Part shown: piece after piece, positions 1 to 8,246 of the stretch
Position numbering within the stretch: the first letter of the stretch is position 1
Layout of the letters: each line of letters opens with the position of its first letter
Assembly (NCBI GenBank): GCA_947626265.1
Contig: CANQRM010000014.1
Coordinates: 21,242 to 85,241 of the forward strand
Length of the DNA stretch: 64,000 nt
Source: an uncultured Oscillospiraceae bacterium
GTDB taxonomy: Bacteria; Bacillota; Clostridia; Oscillospirales; Oscillospiraceae
Reading direction: 5' to 3'
The notes under the pieces: model-generated
The model's database searches: none
What the model was told of the DNA's origin: nothing
The model's input: the letters and a program-made list of their open reading frames with translations, nothing else
Program-made: the position numbers and the translations under genes

Positions 1-2
1 CG

Positions 3-197
3 GAGCTGGCCGACATCCGGCTGTATGCCAAGAGCGACATGGTGTCCTTCCTGGACTCCCTGGTGGCGCCCATGAGCGTCATCAACGCGCTGATCGTGGC
101 CGTGGCCGCCCGGAAGAAGGACTCTCTGGACGACACGTTCGAGTATCTGGAGGGCCTTTGGAGCGAGTACGGCACCTTTACCGGCGTTGAGAGCTGA
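3..197 (+). CDS. C-terminal fragment of a probable MurR/RpiR-family transcriptional regulator
   Basis: The window opens inside this gene; 64 codons up to a TGA at 195-197 are visible. The fragment contains LYAKSDMVSFLDSLVAPMS followed by an alanine/valine-rich helix and an acidic tail ending in a Trp-Ser-Glu-Tyr segment. This resembles the end of the SIS (sugar isomerase) domain of RpiR-type regulators, which bind phosphosugars and control sugar catabolism. The stop lies inside the start region of the next gene (11-base overlap), so the two are probably co-transcribed. The DNA-binding domain lies outside the window, so the family call rests on the tail only. Confidence 0.5.
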   Translation, partial: ELADIRLYAKSDMVSFLDSLVAPMSVINALIVAVAARKKDSLDDTFEYLEGLWSEYGTFTGVES

Positions 198-1422
198 CGT
201 TGTTGTGATAGGCGGCGGGGCCGCCGGGATGACGGCCGCCATTATGGCGGCGGAGCATGGCCGGGACGTGGCGATCATTGAGCCCAACGAGAAGCTGGGC
301 CGGAAGGTGCGCATCACGGGCAAGGGCCGGTGCAACCTGACCAACGCCTGCGACGTGAAGACGTTTTTGGAGAACGTCCCCACCAATCCAAAATTCCTCT
401 ACAGCGCCGTCACGGCCTTCCCGCCGGCGGAGGCCATGGAATGGTTCGAGAGCCTGGGCGTGCCGCTGAAAGTTGAGCGGGGGAACCGGGTATTTCCTGT
501 GTCAGATAACGCCAACGACGTGGCGGAGGCGCTTATCCGGCGGCTCAGGGCCTTGGGTGTGCGCCATGTGCGCAACAGGGCGCTGGATATCGCTGTGGAA
601 GACGGCGCGGTCCGGGCGGTGGTCACGGACAGGGGGGAGATACCCTGCGCCGCGGCCATCCTGTGCACCGGGGGGCTGTCCTATCCCGCCACCGGTTCTA
701 CCGGGGACGGCTACGCTCTCGCGGCAAAGCTGGGCCACACCGTCGTGCCCGCCCGGGCGTCTTTGGTGCCGCTGGAAAGCAATGCGCCCTACTGCGCCGA
801 GCTTTCCGGCTTTTCTCCCCGGAACGTGGACGTGAAGCTCACGGAGGACGGCAAAGTCATCTATGCCGAGCGGGGGGAGATGCTTTTTGCCCACTTCGGC
901 GTGACGGGGCCCCTGGTCCTGTCGGCCAGCGCCCATATCCGCCATTGGGGCCAGCGGCGCTATGATCTTTCCATCGACTTCAAGCCCGCCCTGAGCCCGG
1001 AGAAGCTGGACGAACGCATACTGCGGGACTTTGAGAAGTTTCATAACCGGGATATCGCCAACGGCCTGGACGAGCTGCTGCCACGGTCCCTCATCCCGGT
1101 GGTGCTGCGCCTGGCGGACATACCGGGGGAGACGAAGGTCCATTCTGTCACGAGAGAGCAGCGCCTGCGCCTGGGCGGGGTCATCAAAAGTTTCCCCTTG
1201 CCCCTCACGGGCCCCCGGCCTGTGGCGGAGGCCATCGTCACCGGCGGCGGCGTGGACGTGCGTCAGGCGGACCCCCGGACCATGCAGTCCAAGCTGGTGA
1301 GGGGTCTTTATTTCGCCGGGGAGGTCCTGGACGTGGACGCCTATACCGGCGGCTTCAATCTGCACATCGCCTGGGCCACCGGCCGGAAGGCCGGGCTGGC
1401 GGCGGGAGAGGATACGCTATGA
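187..1422 (+). CDS. BaiN/HI0933-family NAD(P)/FAD-dependent oxidoreductase
   Basis: A 411-residue flavoprotein. The N-terminus has the Rossmann FAD-binding motif VVVIGGGAAGMTAA, followed near residue 45 by GKGRCNLTN, the signature of the HI0933/YhiN/BaiN family. A second glycine-rich FAD contact, TGGLSYPATGSTGDGY, is near residue 162, and the C-terminal GLYFAGEVLDVDAYTGGFN is also typical. Length matches the family. The start is taken as TTG 187, because the glycine-rich motif begins only a few residues later and no ATG or GTG lies closer upstream. The stop overlaps the cmk start (ATGA). Most members have no proven substrate; BaiN itself acts in bile-acid 7-dehydroxylation, but that role cannot be assigned from sequence. 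Confidence 0.85.
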   Translation: MRADVVVIGGGAAGMTAAIMAAEHGRDVAIIEPNEKLGRKVRITGKGRCNLTNACDVKTFLENVPTNPKFLYSAVTAFPPAEAMEWFESLGVPLKVERGNRVFPVSDNANDVAEALIRRLRALGVRHVRNRALDIAVEDGAVRAVVTDRGEIPCAAAILCTGGLSYPATGSTGDGYALAAKLGHTVVPARASLVPLESNAPYCAELSGFSPRNVDVKLTEDGKVIYAERGEMLFAHFGVTGPLVLSASAHIRHWGQRRYDLSIDFKPALSPEKLDERILRDFEKFHNRDIANGLDELLPRSLIPVVLRLADIPGETKVHSVTREQRLRLGGVIKSFPLPLTGPRPVAEAIVTGGGVDVRQADPRTMQSKLVRGLYFAGEVLDVDAYTGGFNLHIAWATGRKAGLAAGEDTL

Positions 1423-2114
1423 ACGAGACAAAGCACGCCGTGGCCATCGACGGGCCCTCCGGCGCGGGCAAGAGCTCCATCGCCAGGGCGGTGGCCGCCC
1501 GCTTTGGGTATATATACGTGGATACCGGCGCCATCTACCGGACCGTGGGCCTCGCGGTGCGCCGGGCGGAGCAGGATCCCCATGACGCCGATGCCGTGGC
1601 GGCGCTGCTGCCGGGGCTTGACATCCGCTTCGACTACGGCCCCGACGGCAGCCAGCGGATGTACCTCAATGGGGAGGACGTGTCCGGCCTCATCCGCACG
1701 CCGGAGATGAGCATGTACGCCTCGGCGGTGTCCGCCATCCCCGCGGTGCGGGCGTTTTTGCTGGATATGCAGCGCCGCACCGCCCGGGAGCACCGGGCCG
1801 TCATGGACGGCCGGGACATCGGCACCGTAGTGCTGCCCGACGCGGGGCTCAAGATATTCCTCACCGCGTCCCTGGAGGCCCGGGCGAAGCGGCGGCTTTT
1901 GGAGCTGAACGCGAAGGGCGACCCCAGCACCTTTGATGAGGTGCTGGCGGACATGCGCAAGCGGGACGAGCAGGATTCCAGCCGCGCCGCCGCGCCTTTG
2001 AAGGCGGCGGAGGACGCCGTGGTCGTGGACACGTCGGACATGACCCTCGATGAGAGCGTCGAGCACATATGCGCCCTGTTGCGGGAGCGCTTCGGCCCGG
2101 AGGCGACGGCGTGA
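1419..2114 (+). CDS. cmk: Cytidylate kinase
   Basis: A 231-residue (d)CMP kinase that phosphorylates CMP and dCMP with ATP in pyrimidine nucleotide metabolism. The P-loop AIDGPSGAGKSS lies at about residues 9-20. YVDTGAIYRT and MDGRDIGTVVLPDAGLKIFL are characteristic CMP-kinase motifs. The start ATG overlaps the stop of the flavoprotein gene by four bases, and its own stop overlaps the GTG of ispH, so this is a tightly coupled operon. The order cmk-ispH-rpsA is a familiar arrangement in Clostridia. Confidence 0.95.
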   Translation: MNETKHAVAIDGPSGAGKSSIARAVAARFGYIYVDTGAIYRTVGLAVRRAEQDPHDADAVAALLPGLDIRFDYGPDGSQRMYLNGEDVSGLIRTPEMSMYASAVSAIPAVRAFLLDMQRRTAREHRAVMDGRDIGTVVLPDAGLKIFLTASLEARAKRRLLELNAKGDPSTFDEVLADMRKRDEQDSSRAAAPLKAAEDAVVVDTSDMTLDESVEHICALLRERFGPEATA

Positions 2115-4327
2115 AGGTCGTCGTGGCGGAAAACGCCGGTTTCTGCTTCGGCGTGGCCCGGGCGGTGGAGATGGCGGAGAAGGCGGCCGCCCAGGGCGGT
2201 GAGTGCTGGTGCCTGGGGGAGCTCACCCACAACCGGGACGTGGTGGGGCGGCTGGAGGCCATGGGCCTGAAGACCGCCCAGCGGCCCGAGGACATCCCCG
2301 ACGGGGCCTCCGTGCTCATCCGCGCCCACGGGGAGGCAAAGGCAGTGCGCCAGGCCCTGGAGGCGAAGGGCTGCACTATCCTGGACGCCACCTGCCCTAG
2401 GGTGGCCCATATCCACAAGATCGTGGAGAGGGCCGGGAAAGAGGGCCGGCAGGTGGTGGTGTTCGGCGAGCCCGCCCATCCTGAGGTCCGGGGCATATGC
2501 GGCTGGTGTGAGGGGGCCGTGGTGGTCCGGAACATGGAGGAACTGCTGGAACGGTCGCGTCAGGCCGAATGGGCGCAAAACCCGTCGCTGACGGTGGTTT
2601 TCCAGACGACTTCCAATCGGAAAATTAGTGAACAAAGTATTAATTCGTTAAAAAAACTGTATACAAACGCCGAGATATTTGATACAATATGCAATGCTAC
2701 GAGTATTAGGCAAAATGAGGCCCGAAAGCTGGCCGCGGCGTCTGACGCCGTGGTGGTGGTGGGCGGCAGGCACAGCGCCAATTCCCTGCATCTGGCACAG
2801 ATATGCGCTGAGAGCTGCCCCGCCGTACTGTTCGTGGAAAACGCGGACGAGCTGGATCGGGCGGCCCTGCAGGGGTGCGATACCGTCGCGGTGACCGCCG
2901 GCGCCTCTACGCCATCGTGGATAATTAAGGAGGTAGTAAACAAAATGAACGAGCCCGAGATCCTGAAAGAAGAGACTGTCGCTGAGGAGACCCCTGTGGC
3001 CGAGGCCCCCGTGGAGGAAGCTCCCGCGGCCGAGACCCCCGCTGTCGAAGAAGCCCCTGTCGTGGAGGAAGCGCCTGCCGCCGAGGAGGCCGCCGCCCCC
3101 GTGGAGGCCCCTGCCGCCGAGAACGGCGAGAAGAGCTTCGACCAGATGCTGGAGGACTCCATCCGCACCATCCATAACGGCGAGACCGTTACCGGCGTCG
3201 TGGCCGCCATCGGCTCCACCGAGATCACCGTCGACCTGCCCACCAAGCACTCCGGATACATATCCGTATCCGAGTTCACCGACGACGCCCCCGGCGTGGA
3301 CATCAACGACCTGGTGAAGGTCGGCGACGAGATCCAGGCCTCCGTGGTGCGCGTCAATGATGTGGAGGGCACCGTGCAGCTTTCCAAGCGCCGTCTGGAC
3401 GCCGCCAAGAACTGGACCGACGTGGAGGCCGCCTATGAGGACGGCACCGTCCTGGAGGGCAAGGTCTCCGAGGAGAACAAGGGCGGCGTGGTCATCAACA
3501 TCAAGGGCATCCGGGTGTTCATCCCCGCCTCCCAGACCGGCCTTGGCCGGGACGAGCCCATGGCGAACCTGCTGGGCAAGACCGTCCGCTTCCGCATCAC
3601 CGAGGTCAACCGCGCCCGCAAGCGCGTGGTGGGCTCCATCCGCAGCGTCGCCGCCCGGGAGCGCAAGGAGAAGGCCGAGAAGGTCTGGGCCGAGATCGAA
3701 AACGGCAAGGTCTATCACGGCGTGGTCAAGAGCATGACCAGCTACGGCGCCTTCGTGGACATCGGCGGCGTGGACGGCATGGTCCATGTGTCCGAGATCA
3801 GCTGGGAGCGTATCCGCAAGCCTGAGGACGCCCTGAGCGTGGGCCAGGAAGTGGACGTGCACGTCATCAGCTTTGACCCGGAGAAGAAAAAGATCTCCCT
3901 GGGCTACCGCAAGGCGGAGGACAACCCCTGGCTGAAGTTCACCGGGGCCTACAAGGTGGGCGACGTGGCTACCGTGAAGGTGGTCAAGCTTATGCCCTTC
4001 GGCGCTTTTGCCGAGGTCGTGCCCGGCGTGGACGGCCTGATCCACATCTCCCAGATCGCCAACCGGCGCATCGGCAAGCCCGAGGAGGTTCTGTCCGTGG
4101 GCCAGGAGGTGGAGGCGAAGATCACCGCCATCGACGAGGAGAAGCAGAAGATCAGCCTCTCCATCCGCGCCCTCATCGAGCCGGAACCGGTCCGTGCCCG
4201 CACCCCCAGAGAGCCGAAGCCCGAGCCCAAGCCCGAGGATGACGCGCTGGTCTATGAGATCTCCGCTACCGGCGAGGCCACCGGCGTCGCCCCCGAAGAG
4301 GACGAGCCCGCCGAGGCCGAGGAATAA
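2111..4327 (+). CDS. ispH-rpsA: IspH (HMBPP reductase) fused to ribosomal protein S1
   Basis: One open frame of 738 residues. Residues 1-278 are IspH, the 4Fe-4S enzyme that makes IPP and DMAPP in the last step of the MEP pathway. The three cluster cysteines are visible in AGFCFG, DATCPRV and TICNATSIRQNEA. An Ala/Glu/Pro-rich linker (about 285-340) leads into four S1 RNA-binding repeats and an acidic tail, as in bacterial S1. The start GTG 2111 is chosen because the IspH N-terminus begins there and it overlaps the cmk stop; the open frame extends to 2069 but those codons lie within cmk. Such fusions are known in Clostridia. A good internal ribosome binding site precedes Met279, so free S1 may also be made. 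Confidence 0.93.
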   Translation: MKVVVAENAGFCFGVARAVEMAEKAAAQGGECWCLGELTHNRDVVGRLEAMGLKTAQRPEDIPDGASVLIRAHGEAKAVRQALEAKGCTILDATCPRVAHIHKIVERAGKEGRQVVVFGEPAHPEVRGICGWCEGAVVVRNMEELLERSRQAEWAQNPSLTVVFQTTSNRKISEQSINSLKKLYTNAEIFDTICNATSIRQNEARKLAAASDAVVVVGGRHSANSLHLAQICAESCPAVLFVENADELDRAALQGCDTVAVTAGASTPSWIIKEVVNKMNEPEILKEETVAEETPVAEAPVEEAPAAETPAVEEAPVVEEAPAAEEAAAPVEAPAAENGEKSFDQMLEDSIRTIHNGETVTGVVAAIGSTEITVDLPTKHSGYISVSEFTDDAPGVDINDLVKVGDEIQASVVRVNDVEGTVQLSKRRLDAAKNWTDVEAAYEDGTVLEGKVSEENKGGVVINIKGIRVFIPASQTGLGRDEPMANLLGKTVRFRITEVNRARKRVVGSIRSVAARERKEKAEKVWAEIENGKVYHGVVKSMTSYGAFVDIGGVDGMVHVSEISWERIRKPEDALSVGQEVDVHVISFDPEKKKISLGYRKAEDNPWLKFTGAYKVGDVATVKVVKLMPFGAFAEVVPGVDGLIHISQIANRRIGKPEEVLSVGQEVEAKITAIDEEKQKISLSIRALIEPEPVRARTPREPKPEPKPEDDALVYEISATGEATGVAPEEDEPAEAEE
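2927..2947 (+). promoter_or_regulatory. Internal ribosome binding site and ATG for separate translation of S1
   Basis: Inside the fused frame, AAGGAGG at 2927-2933 sits 11 bases before an in-frame ATG at 2945. That ATG is exactly where the IspH domain ends and the S1 part (MNEPEILKEE) begins. The match to the 16S tail is as good as for any gene in this window. It suggests that S1 is also made as an independent protein, which fits the much greater need for S1 than for IspH. This is inference from position and strength. Confidence 0.6.
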
Positions 4328-4342
4328 GATACAAACTTGAAA

Positions 4343-4372
4343 CGAGCGGTCAGCTTTGACCGCTCGCTTTTT
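4343..4372 (+). terminator. Rho-independent terminator after ispH-rpsA
   Basis: A perfect 10-bp stem (CGAGCGGTCA with TGACCGCTCG) closes a four-base loop and is followed by C and five T residues. It lies 16 bases after the stop of the fusion gene and ends the cmk-ispH-rpsA transcript. Confidence 0.93.
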
Positions 4373-4435
4373 ATACCCATTTTTGCCCGCCGTCTGCCGC
4401 TTACGGCGCGGAAACGGCCACCTGCGCCCAAATCG

Positions 4436-4463
4436 TTGCAATTCGGAAAGGAGTAGTTATACT
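4436..4463 (+). promoter_or_regulatory. Candidate sigma-A promoter of the SLH-domain gene
   Basis: TTGCAA at 4436-4441 and TATACT at 4458-4463 are separated by 16 bases. They lie after the preceding terminator and about 40 bases before the SLH gene start, whose ribosome binding site AAAGGAGG is at 4489-4496. Confidence 0.55.
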
Positions 4464-4501
4464 CGGATTACAAAGATTACGAAAGGGCAAAGGAGGCACT
4501 T

Positions 4502-6016
4502 ATGGGCAAGAGATGGATTTGTGTTTTACTGCTCCTGGCAGTAATGATCGCGGCGGCCCCGCCCGCCTATGGGGCGGAGGGACAGGAAGCGCCCCCGGAG
4601 GCGGAGGTGATAGAGGAAGCGCCCGCACCGGTCGAGGCGCCTCCGGCGGAGGCCGCTCCCATAGAGGAGGCGCCACCTTCTGAAGAGCCTGCGCCCGCCG
4701 CGGCCCAGGGGGTGACGGTGGTGCTGGTAGGCCTGGTGGAGGGTGTGGACCGGTACTGCTACGACGGCCCCGACGGCAAGTCGTATAACACGAGGCGGGA
4801 CGGCACCTGCTGGTATCCTCATCCCTACGACTACGGCGACAATACGCCCATCTTTGTGGACCATACCGACACCCTATGCCCCCAGGCCGCCGTGGCGTCC
4901 GGCGACATCGTGCGGGTGTGGCTGGACGACGCCCGCTATGACATCACCACAGTGGACAACGGACAGATCGTAGAAAATTATGTAAACTCCTTCATCGGCA
5001 CCAGCCGTTACGTGGACGTCCAGTGCCCCGCCAGCGGGACCGTGACCATCCATGTCACCACCACGGACGACGTCCTGCCGGAGATCGTCCCTTTTACGTT
5101 TTACAATGAGGATTGGGACGGTGGCGTTGTTGTGGGCGGCGGCGCGGTGGTCAGCGGTAAGGAGGAGAACAGCCGGTACGCCTTCGGCTACGCCGGGGAC
5201 TATGACAAGGTGTACACCGACAGCGCCTTTGAGGAGTGGGTGGCCCCCGGCTATGAGATACAGGTGCTGGAGGGCGGCTATATCGCCGAAAAGCGGGCTC
5301 CCACCGGAGCGGCGGCTGCAGGCGTGCCCGCCGGGACCACCTGCTATGTGCTCCATGTGAATTTGGGGGCGGAACGGTTCTCTATTGCTGTGGTGAAACA
5401 GGGAGAAAAATTCACCCCGCCGACGGAGGACGGGGAGCCGGCCAAACCCACGGAGATGCCGCAGCCCACGCAGACGCCTCTGCCGGAGGGCGTGATATTT
5501 GCCGACGTCCCCGCGGGGAGCTGGTATGAAAACGCGGTGAACACCGCCTATGAGAAGGGCATCGTCAAAGGCGTCACAGAGCACACCTTCGACCCCGACG
5601 GCGTCACCACCCGGGGGCAGGCCGTGACCATGCTGTACCGGGCCATGGGCTCGCCAGTTGCCGAGAGTGTGTTCACCGACACCAAAGGGGAGACGGCCAG
5701 CGCCGCGGGCTGGGCCGCGGCAAAGGGTGTGACCACCGGGGCCACGGAGACGAAATTCGCCCCCAACGCCTACGTGACCCGGGAGCAGCTCGTCACCATG
5801 CTCTACCGCCTCACGGGGAGCCCCGCCGTGAACACCGACGAGGCGCTGAAGCAGTACGGCGACGGGGCGTCGGTGCAGAGCTACGCCCGGGACGCGGTGG
5901 TCTGGGCGTTGAGCACCGGCCTTCTGAACGGCTACACGGACATGACCATCCGCCCGGCGGGGTACGCCACCCGGGCCGAGGTCTGCGCCCTCATCATGCG
6001 CTATCTGGCGATGTGA
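4502..6016 (+). CDS. Secreted protein with three S-layer homology (SLH) domains
   Basis: A 504-residue exported protein. Residues 1-25 form a signal peptide (Lys/Arg start, hydrophobic core, cleavage near AYGAEG). A Pro/Glu/Ala-rich linker follows to about residue 65, then about 240 residues of unrecognised sequence rich in Asp, Tyr and Thr, probably beta-rich. The C-terminal third carries three SLH modules: FADVPAGSWYENAV with TRGQAVTMLYRAMG, a second with TREQLVTMLYRLTG, and a third ending TRAEVCALIMRYLAM. SLH modules tether proteins to pyruvylated wall polymers, so it is probably anchored outside the cell. The ligand of the middle region is unknown. It is monocistronic: own promoter and flanking terminators. 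Confidence 0.85.
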   Translation: MGKRWICVLLLLAVMIAAAPPAYGAEGQEAPPEAEVIEEAPAPVEAPPAEAAPIEEAPPSEEPAPAAAQGVTVVLVGLVEGVDRYCYDGPDGKSYNTRRDGTCWYPHPYDYGDNTPIFVDHTDTLCPQAAVASGDIVRVWLDDARYDITTVDNGQIVENYVNSFIGTSRYVDVQCPASGTVTIHVTTTDDVLPEIVPFTFYNEDWDGGVVVGGGAVVSGKEENSRYAFGYAGDYDKVYTDSAFEEWVAPGYEIQVLEGGYIAEKRAPTGAAAAGVPAGTTCYVLHVNLGAERFSIAVVKQGEKFTPPTEDGEPAKPTEMPQPTQTPLPEGVIFADVPAGSWYENAVNTAYEKGIVKGVTEHTFDPDGVTTRGQAVTMLYRAMGSPVAESVFTDTKGETASAAGWAAAKGVTTGATETKFAPNAYVTREQLVTMLYRLTGSPAVNTDEALKQYGDGASVQSYARDAVVWALSTGLLNGYTDMTIRPAGYATRAEVCALIMRYLAM

Positions 6017-6027
6017 ACGGACAAATG

Positions 6028-6060
6028 AAAAGCGCCGCCTGAACAACAGGCGGCGCTTTT
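6028..6060. terminator. Bidirectional terminator between the SLH gene and recG
   Basis: A 14-bp stem (AAAAGCGCCGCCTG with CAGGCGGCGCTTTT) and five-base loop. It has A residues on one side and T residues on the other, so it can stop transcription of the convergent SLH gene (plus) and recG (minus). It sits 8-50 bases from both stops. Confidence 0.92.
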
Positions 6061-6067
6061 GCCATGT

Positions 6068-8125
6068 TCAGTTGAAGGTGTCCCCGTGGAGCTCGAAGAG
6101 CTTGTCGATGCGCTCCCGGAGAGGGCGGTGCTGGGGCAGGGCCAGCTCCGGGTCGGCGGCCAGGATGGCGTTGGCCTCGTTCTGGGCGTCCTTCAATACC
6201 CGCATGTCGGCGGAGAGGTCCGCCACGTGCATCTCGGGCAGACCGTGCTGCCTTGAGCCGAAGAAATCGCCGGGGCCCCGCAGGCGCAGGTCCTCCTCGG
6301 ATATCTTGAAGCCGTCGTTGGTCTTGGTCATGATTTTGAGCCTTGCCTTGGCCTCGGGGTTGTCGGCGTCGGAGAAGAGGACGCAGTAGCTCTTGTGGCT
6401 GCCCCGGCCCACCCGGCCGCGAAGCTGGTGGAGCTGGCTCAGGCCGAAGCGGTCGGCGTTCTCCACGATCATCAGCGCCGCGTTGGGCACGTCCACGCCC
6501 ACCTCAATGACCGTGGTGGACACCAGGATGTCATACTCGCCCGCGGCGAAGGCCGCCATCACGGCGTCCTTGTCACGGCCCTTCATTTTCCCGTGGACGC
6601 AGGCTACCCGCAGGTCGGGGAAGATTTCCCGCTGCAGGGTCTTGGCCCAGCTCTCGGCGCTCTTCACATTGGGGGGCAGCTCCTCGTTCTCCTCCACCAT
6701 GGGGCAGACGAGAAATACCTGCCGGCCCTCGCCCACCAGCCGGCGCACGAACCGCCATATACGCGCTCGCATATCCTCGCCTACGGCAAAGGTGTCCACC
6801 TTCTGCCTGCCGGGGGGCAGCTCGTCCAGCACGGAGATGTCGAGATCGCCATAGATGATGAGGGCCAATGTCCGGGGAATGGGGGTGGCGGACATGACCA
6901 GCACATGGGGGCGGGTCCCCTTGCCGGCCAGGGCGCTGCGCTGCTCCACGCCGAAACGGTGCTGCTCGTCGGTGATGACGAGCCCCAGGTCCCGGAAGGC
7001 CACCCCGGCGCTGATGAGCGCGTGGGTGCCCACGGCCACATGGGCCAGGCCCGTCTGCAGCAGTTCGTTCACGTTCCGCTTTTCCGACGCCTTCATGGAG
7101 CCGGTGAGCCGCGCCACGTGTACCCCCAGGGGTTCCAGGAGCTCCGTGAGCGTTTTATAGTGCTGGGCGGCCAGTATCTCCGTGGGGGCCATGAAGGCGG
7201 ATTGAAGGCCGTTTTGGGCGGCCTGCCATATGAGCGCCGCGGCCACCAATGTTTTGCCGCTGCCCACGTCGCCCTGCAAAAGCCTGCTCATGGGCACGCC
7301 GGAGGCCATGTCGGAAAGGGCTTCGTCCACCGCCCGGCGCTGGGCGCCGGTAGGGGCGAAGGGGAGGGCGGCCCAGAAGGGGTCCATGGGGTATATCCTG
7401 AGCTTTCGCCCCGGCTCCACCGTCCGCTCCCGGCGCATGATGCCCAGGGCCGCCGCCAGCACGAACAGCTCCTCGAACACCAGCCGCCGCCGGGCCTGGT
7501 CCAGGGCCTGGTCGTCCCGGGGGAAGTGGATGTTGGCGTAGGCATAGGGCGCCCGGGCCAGGTGCAGCCGCTCGGTAAGGGAAGGGGGCAGCACGTCCGG
7601 GGCCCGGTCGCCGTACTGGGCCAGGACCTGGGAGATGAGGCCCATGAGGAATTTTTGCGTGACGCCGGTCTTCAGCCGGTAGATGGGCAGGATGCGGCCC
7701 GTGACCACGCCCTGGCGGTCCGCCCGCTCAAAGGCGGGACTGGCCATGGTCCGGTAGCGGCCAAAGCTGTCCGCCCGGCCGTAGAAAATATACTCATCCC
7801 CGGGGCGGAATTGGTCTTTCAGGTAATTTTGGTTAAAATAAGTGATGTCCAGCTCGCCGGTGTCGTCCACGGCCTTGAGCTTCAATAGCTCCATGCCCCG
7901 GCGGGCCCGCACGGCCTTGGGATAATCGGACACCATGGCCTTCACGCACACGGGCCTGTCCAGGGGCGCGTCGGCGATGGCATAAAACTGCCGCCGGTCC
8001 TCGTAGGCCCGGGGGAAGTAGCCCAGAAGGTCCCCCACAGTCCGAAGGCCCAGCTTTTCCAGGGCTTTGGCGCGGGTATCACCCACACCCTTCAGTGTTC
8101 GGATGTCTCTCGTCAGGTCGTCCAT
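6068..8125 (-). CDS. recG: ATP-dependent DNA helicase RecG
   Basis: A 685-residue superfamily 2 helicase that remodels stalled replication forks and branched recombination intermediates. The N-terminal half has the wedge/OB region that begins with a helix-hairpin-like segment (IRTLKGVGDTRAKALEKLG). The helicase half shows Walker A GDVGSGKT, the DEQHRFGVEQR box, motif III MSATPIPRTLAL and motif VI QLRGRVGRG. The open frame extends to 8170, but the ATG at 8125 is preferred because the conserved sequence begins there. A well-formed promoter ends six bases before it, leaving no room for a Shine-Dalgarno site. Confidence 0.95.
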   Translation of the reverse strand: MDDLTRDIRTLKGVGDTRAKALEKLGLRTVGDLLGYFPRAYEDRRQFYAIADAPLDRPVCVKAMVSDYPKAVRARRGMELLKLKAVDDTGELDITYFNQNYLKDQFRPGDEYIFYGRADSFGRYRTMASPAFERADRQGVVTGRILPIYRLKTGVTQKFLMGLISQVLAQYGDRAPDVLPPSLTERLHLARAPYAYANIHFPRDDQALDQARRRLVFEELFVLAAALGIMRRERTVEPGRKLRIYPMDPFWAALPFAPTGAQRRAVDEALSDMASGVPMSRLLQGDVGSGKTLVAAALIWQAAQNGLQSAFMAPTEILAAQHYKTLTELLEPLGVHVARLTGSMKASEKRNVNELLQTGLAHVAVGTHALISAGVAFRDLGLVITDEQHRFGVEQRSALAGKGTRPHVLVMSATPIPRTLALIIYGDLDISVLDELPPGRQKVDTFAVGEDMRARIWRFVRRLVGEGRQVFLVCPMVEENEELPPNVKSAESWAKTLQREIFPDLRVACVHGKMKGRDKDAVMAAFAAGEYDILVSTTVIEVGVDVPNAALMIVENADRFGLSQLHQLRGRVGRGSHKSYCVLFSDADNPEAKARLKIMTKTNDGFKISEEDLRLRGPGDFFGSRQHGLPEMHVADLSADMRVLKDAQNEANAILAADPELALPQHRPLRERIDKLFELHGDTFN

Positions 8126-8131
8126 GGAAAA

Positions 8132-8160
8132 ATAATACCACGTTTTTCGCCGAAAGACAA
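8132..8160 (-). promoter_or_regulatory. recG promoter, predicting a leaderless mRNA
   Basis: On the minus strand TTGTCT (8160-8155) and TATTAT (8137-8132) are 17 bases apart. Only six bases separate the -10 box from the recG ATG at 8125, so transcription should start at or within one base of the A of ATG. No Shine-Dalgarno sequence is present. Confidence 0.65.
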
Positions 8161-8172
8161 TCGCCGCCATGC

Positions 8173-8201
8173 TTGCGCAGGCGGGACAGATATGGTAAAA
8201 T
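8173..8201 (+). promoter_or_regulatory. Divergent promoter of the M3 oligopeptidase gene
   Basis: TTGCGC (8173-8178) and TAAAAT (8196-8201) are separated by 17 bases. The transcript would begin about 40 bases before the ATG at 8247, which has GAGGAGG ahead of it. It lies back to back with the recG promoter. Confidence 0.6.
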
Positions 8202-8246
8202 CTTCTTGCATGCGCCGCGCGTCACCGGCGGCAGAGGAGGAATAGC

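Noticed and set aside
2648..4441. Long minus-strand open frame of 597 codons opposite ispH-rpsA
   Set aside because: It lies antisense to well-recognised domains; its translation is His/Leu/Gly-rich with no motif. High GC content produces such antisense frames throughout the window.
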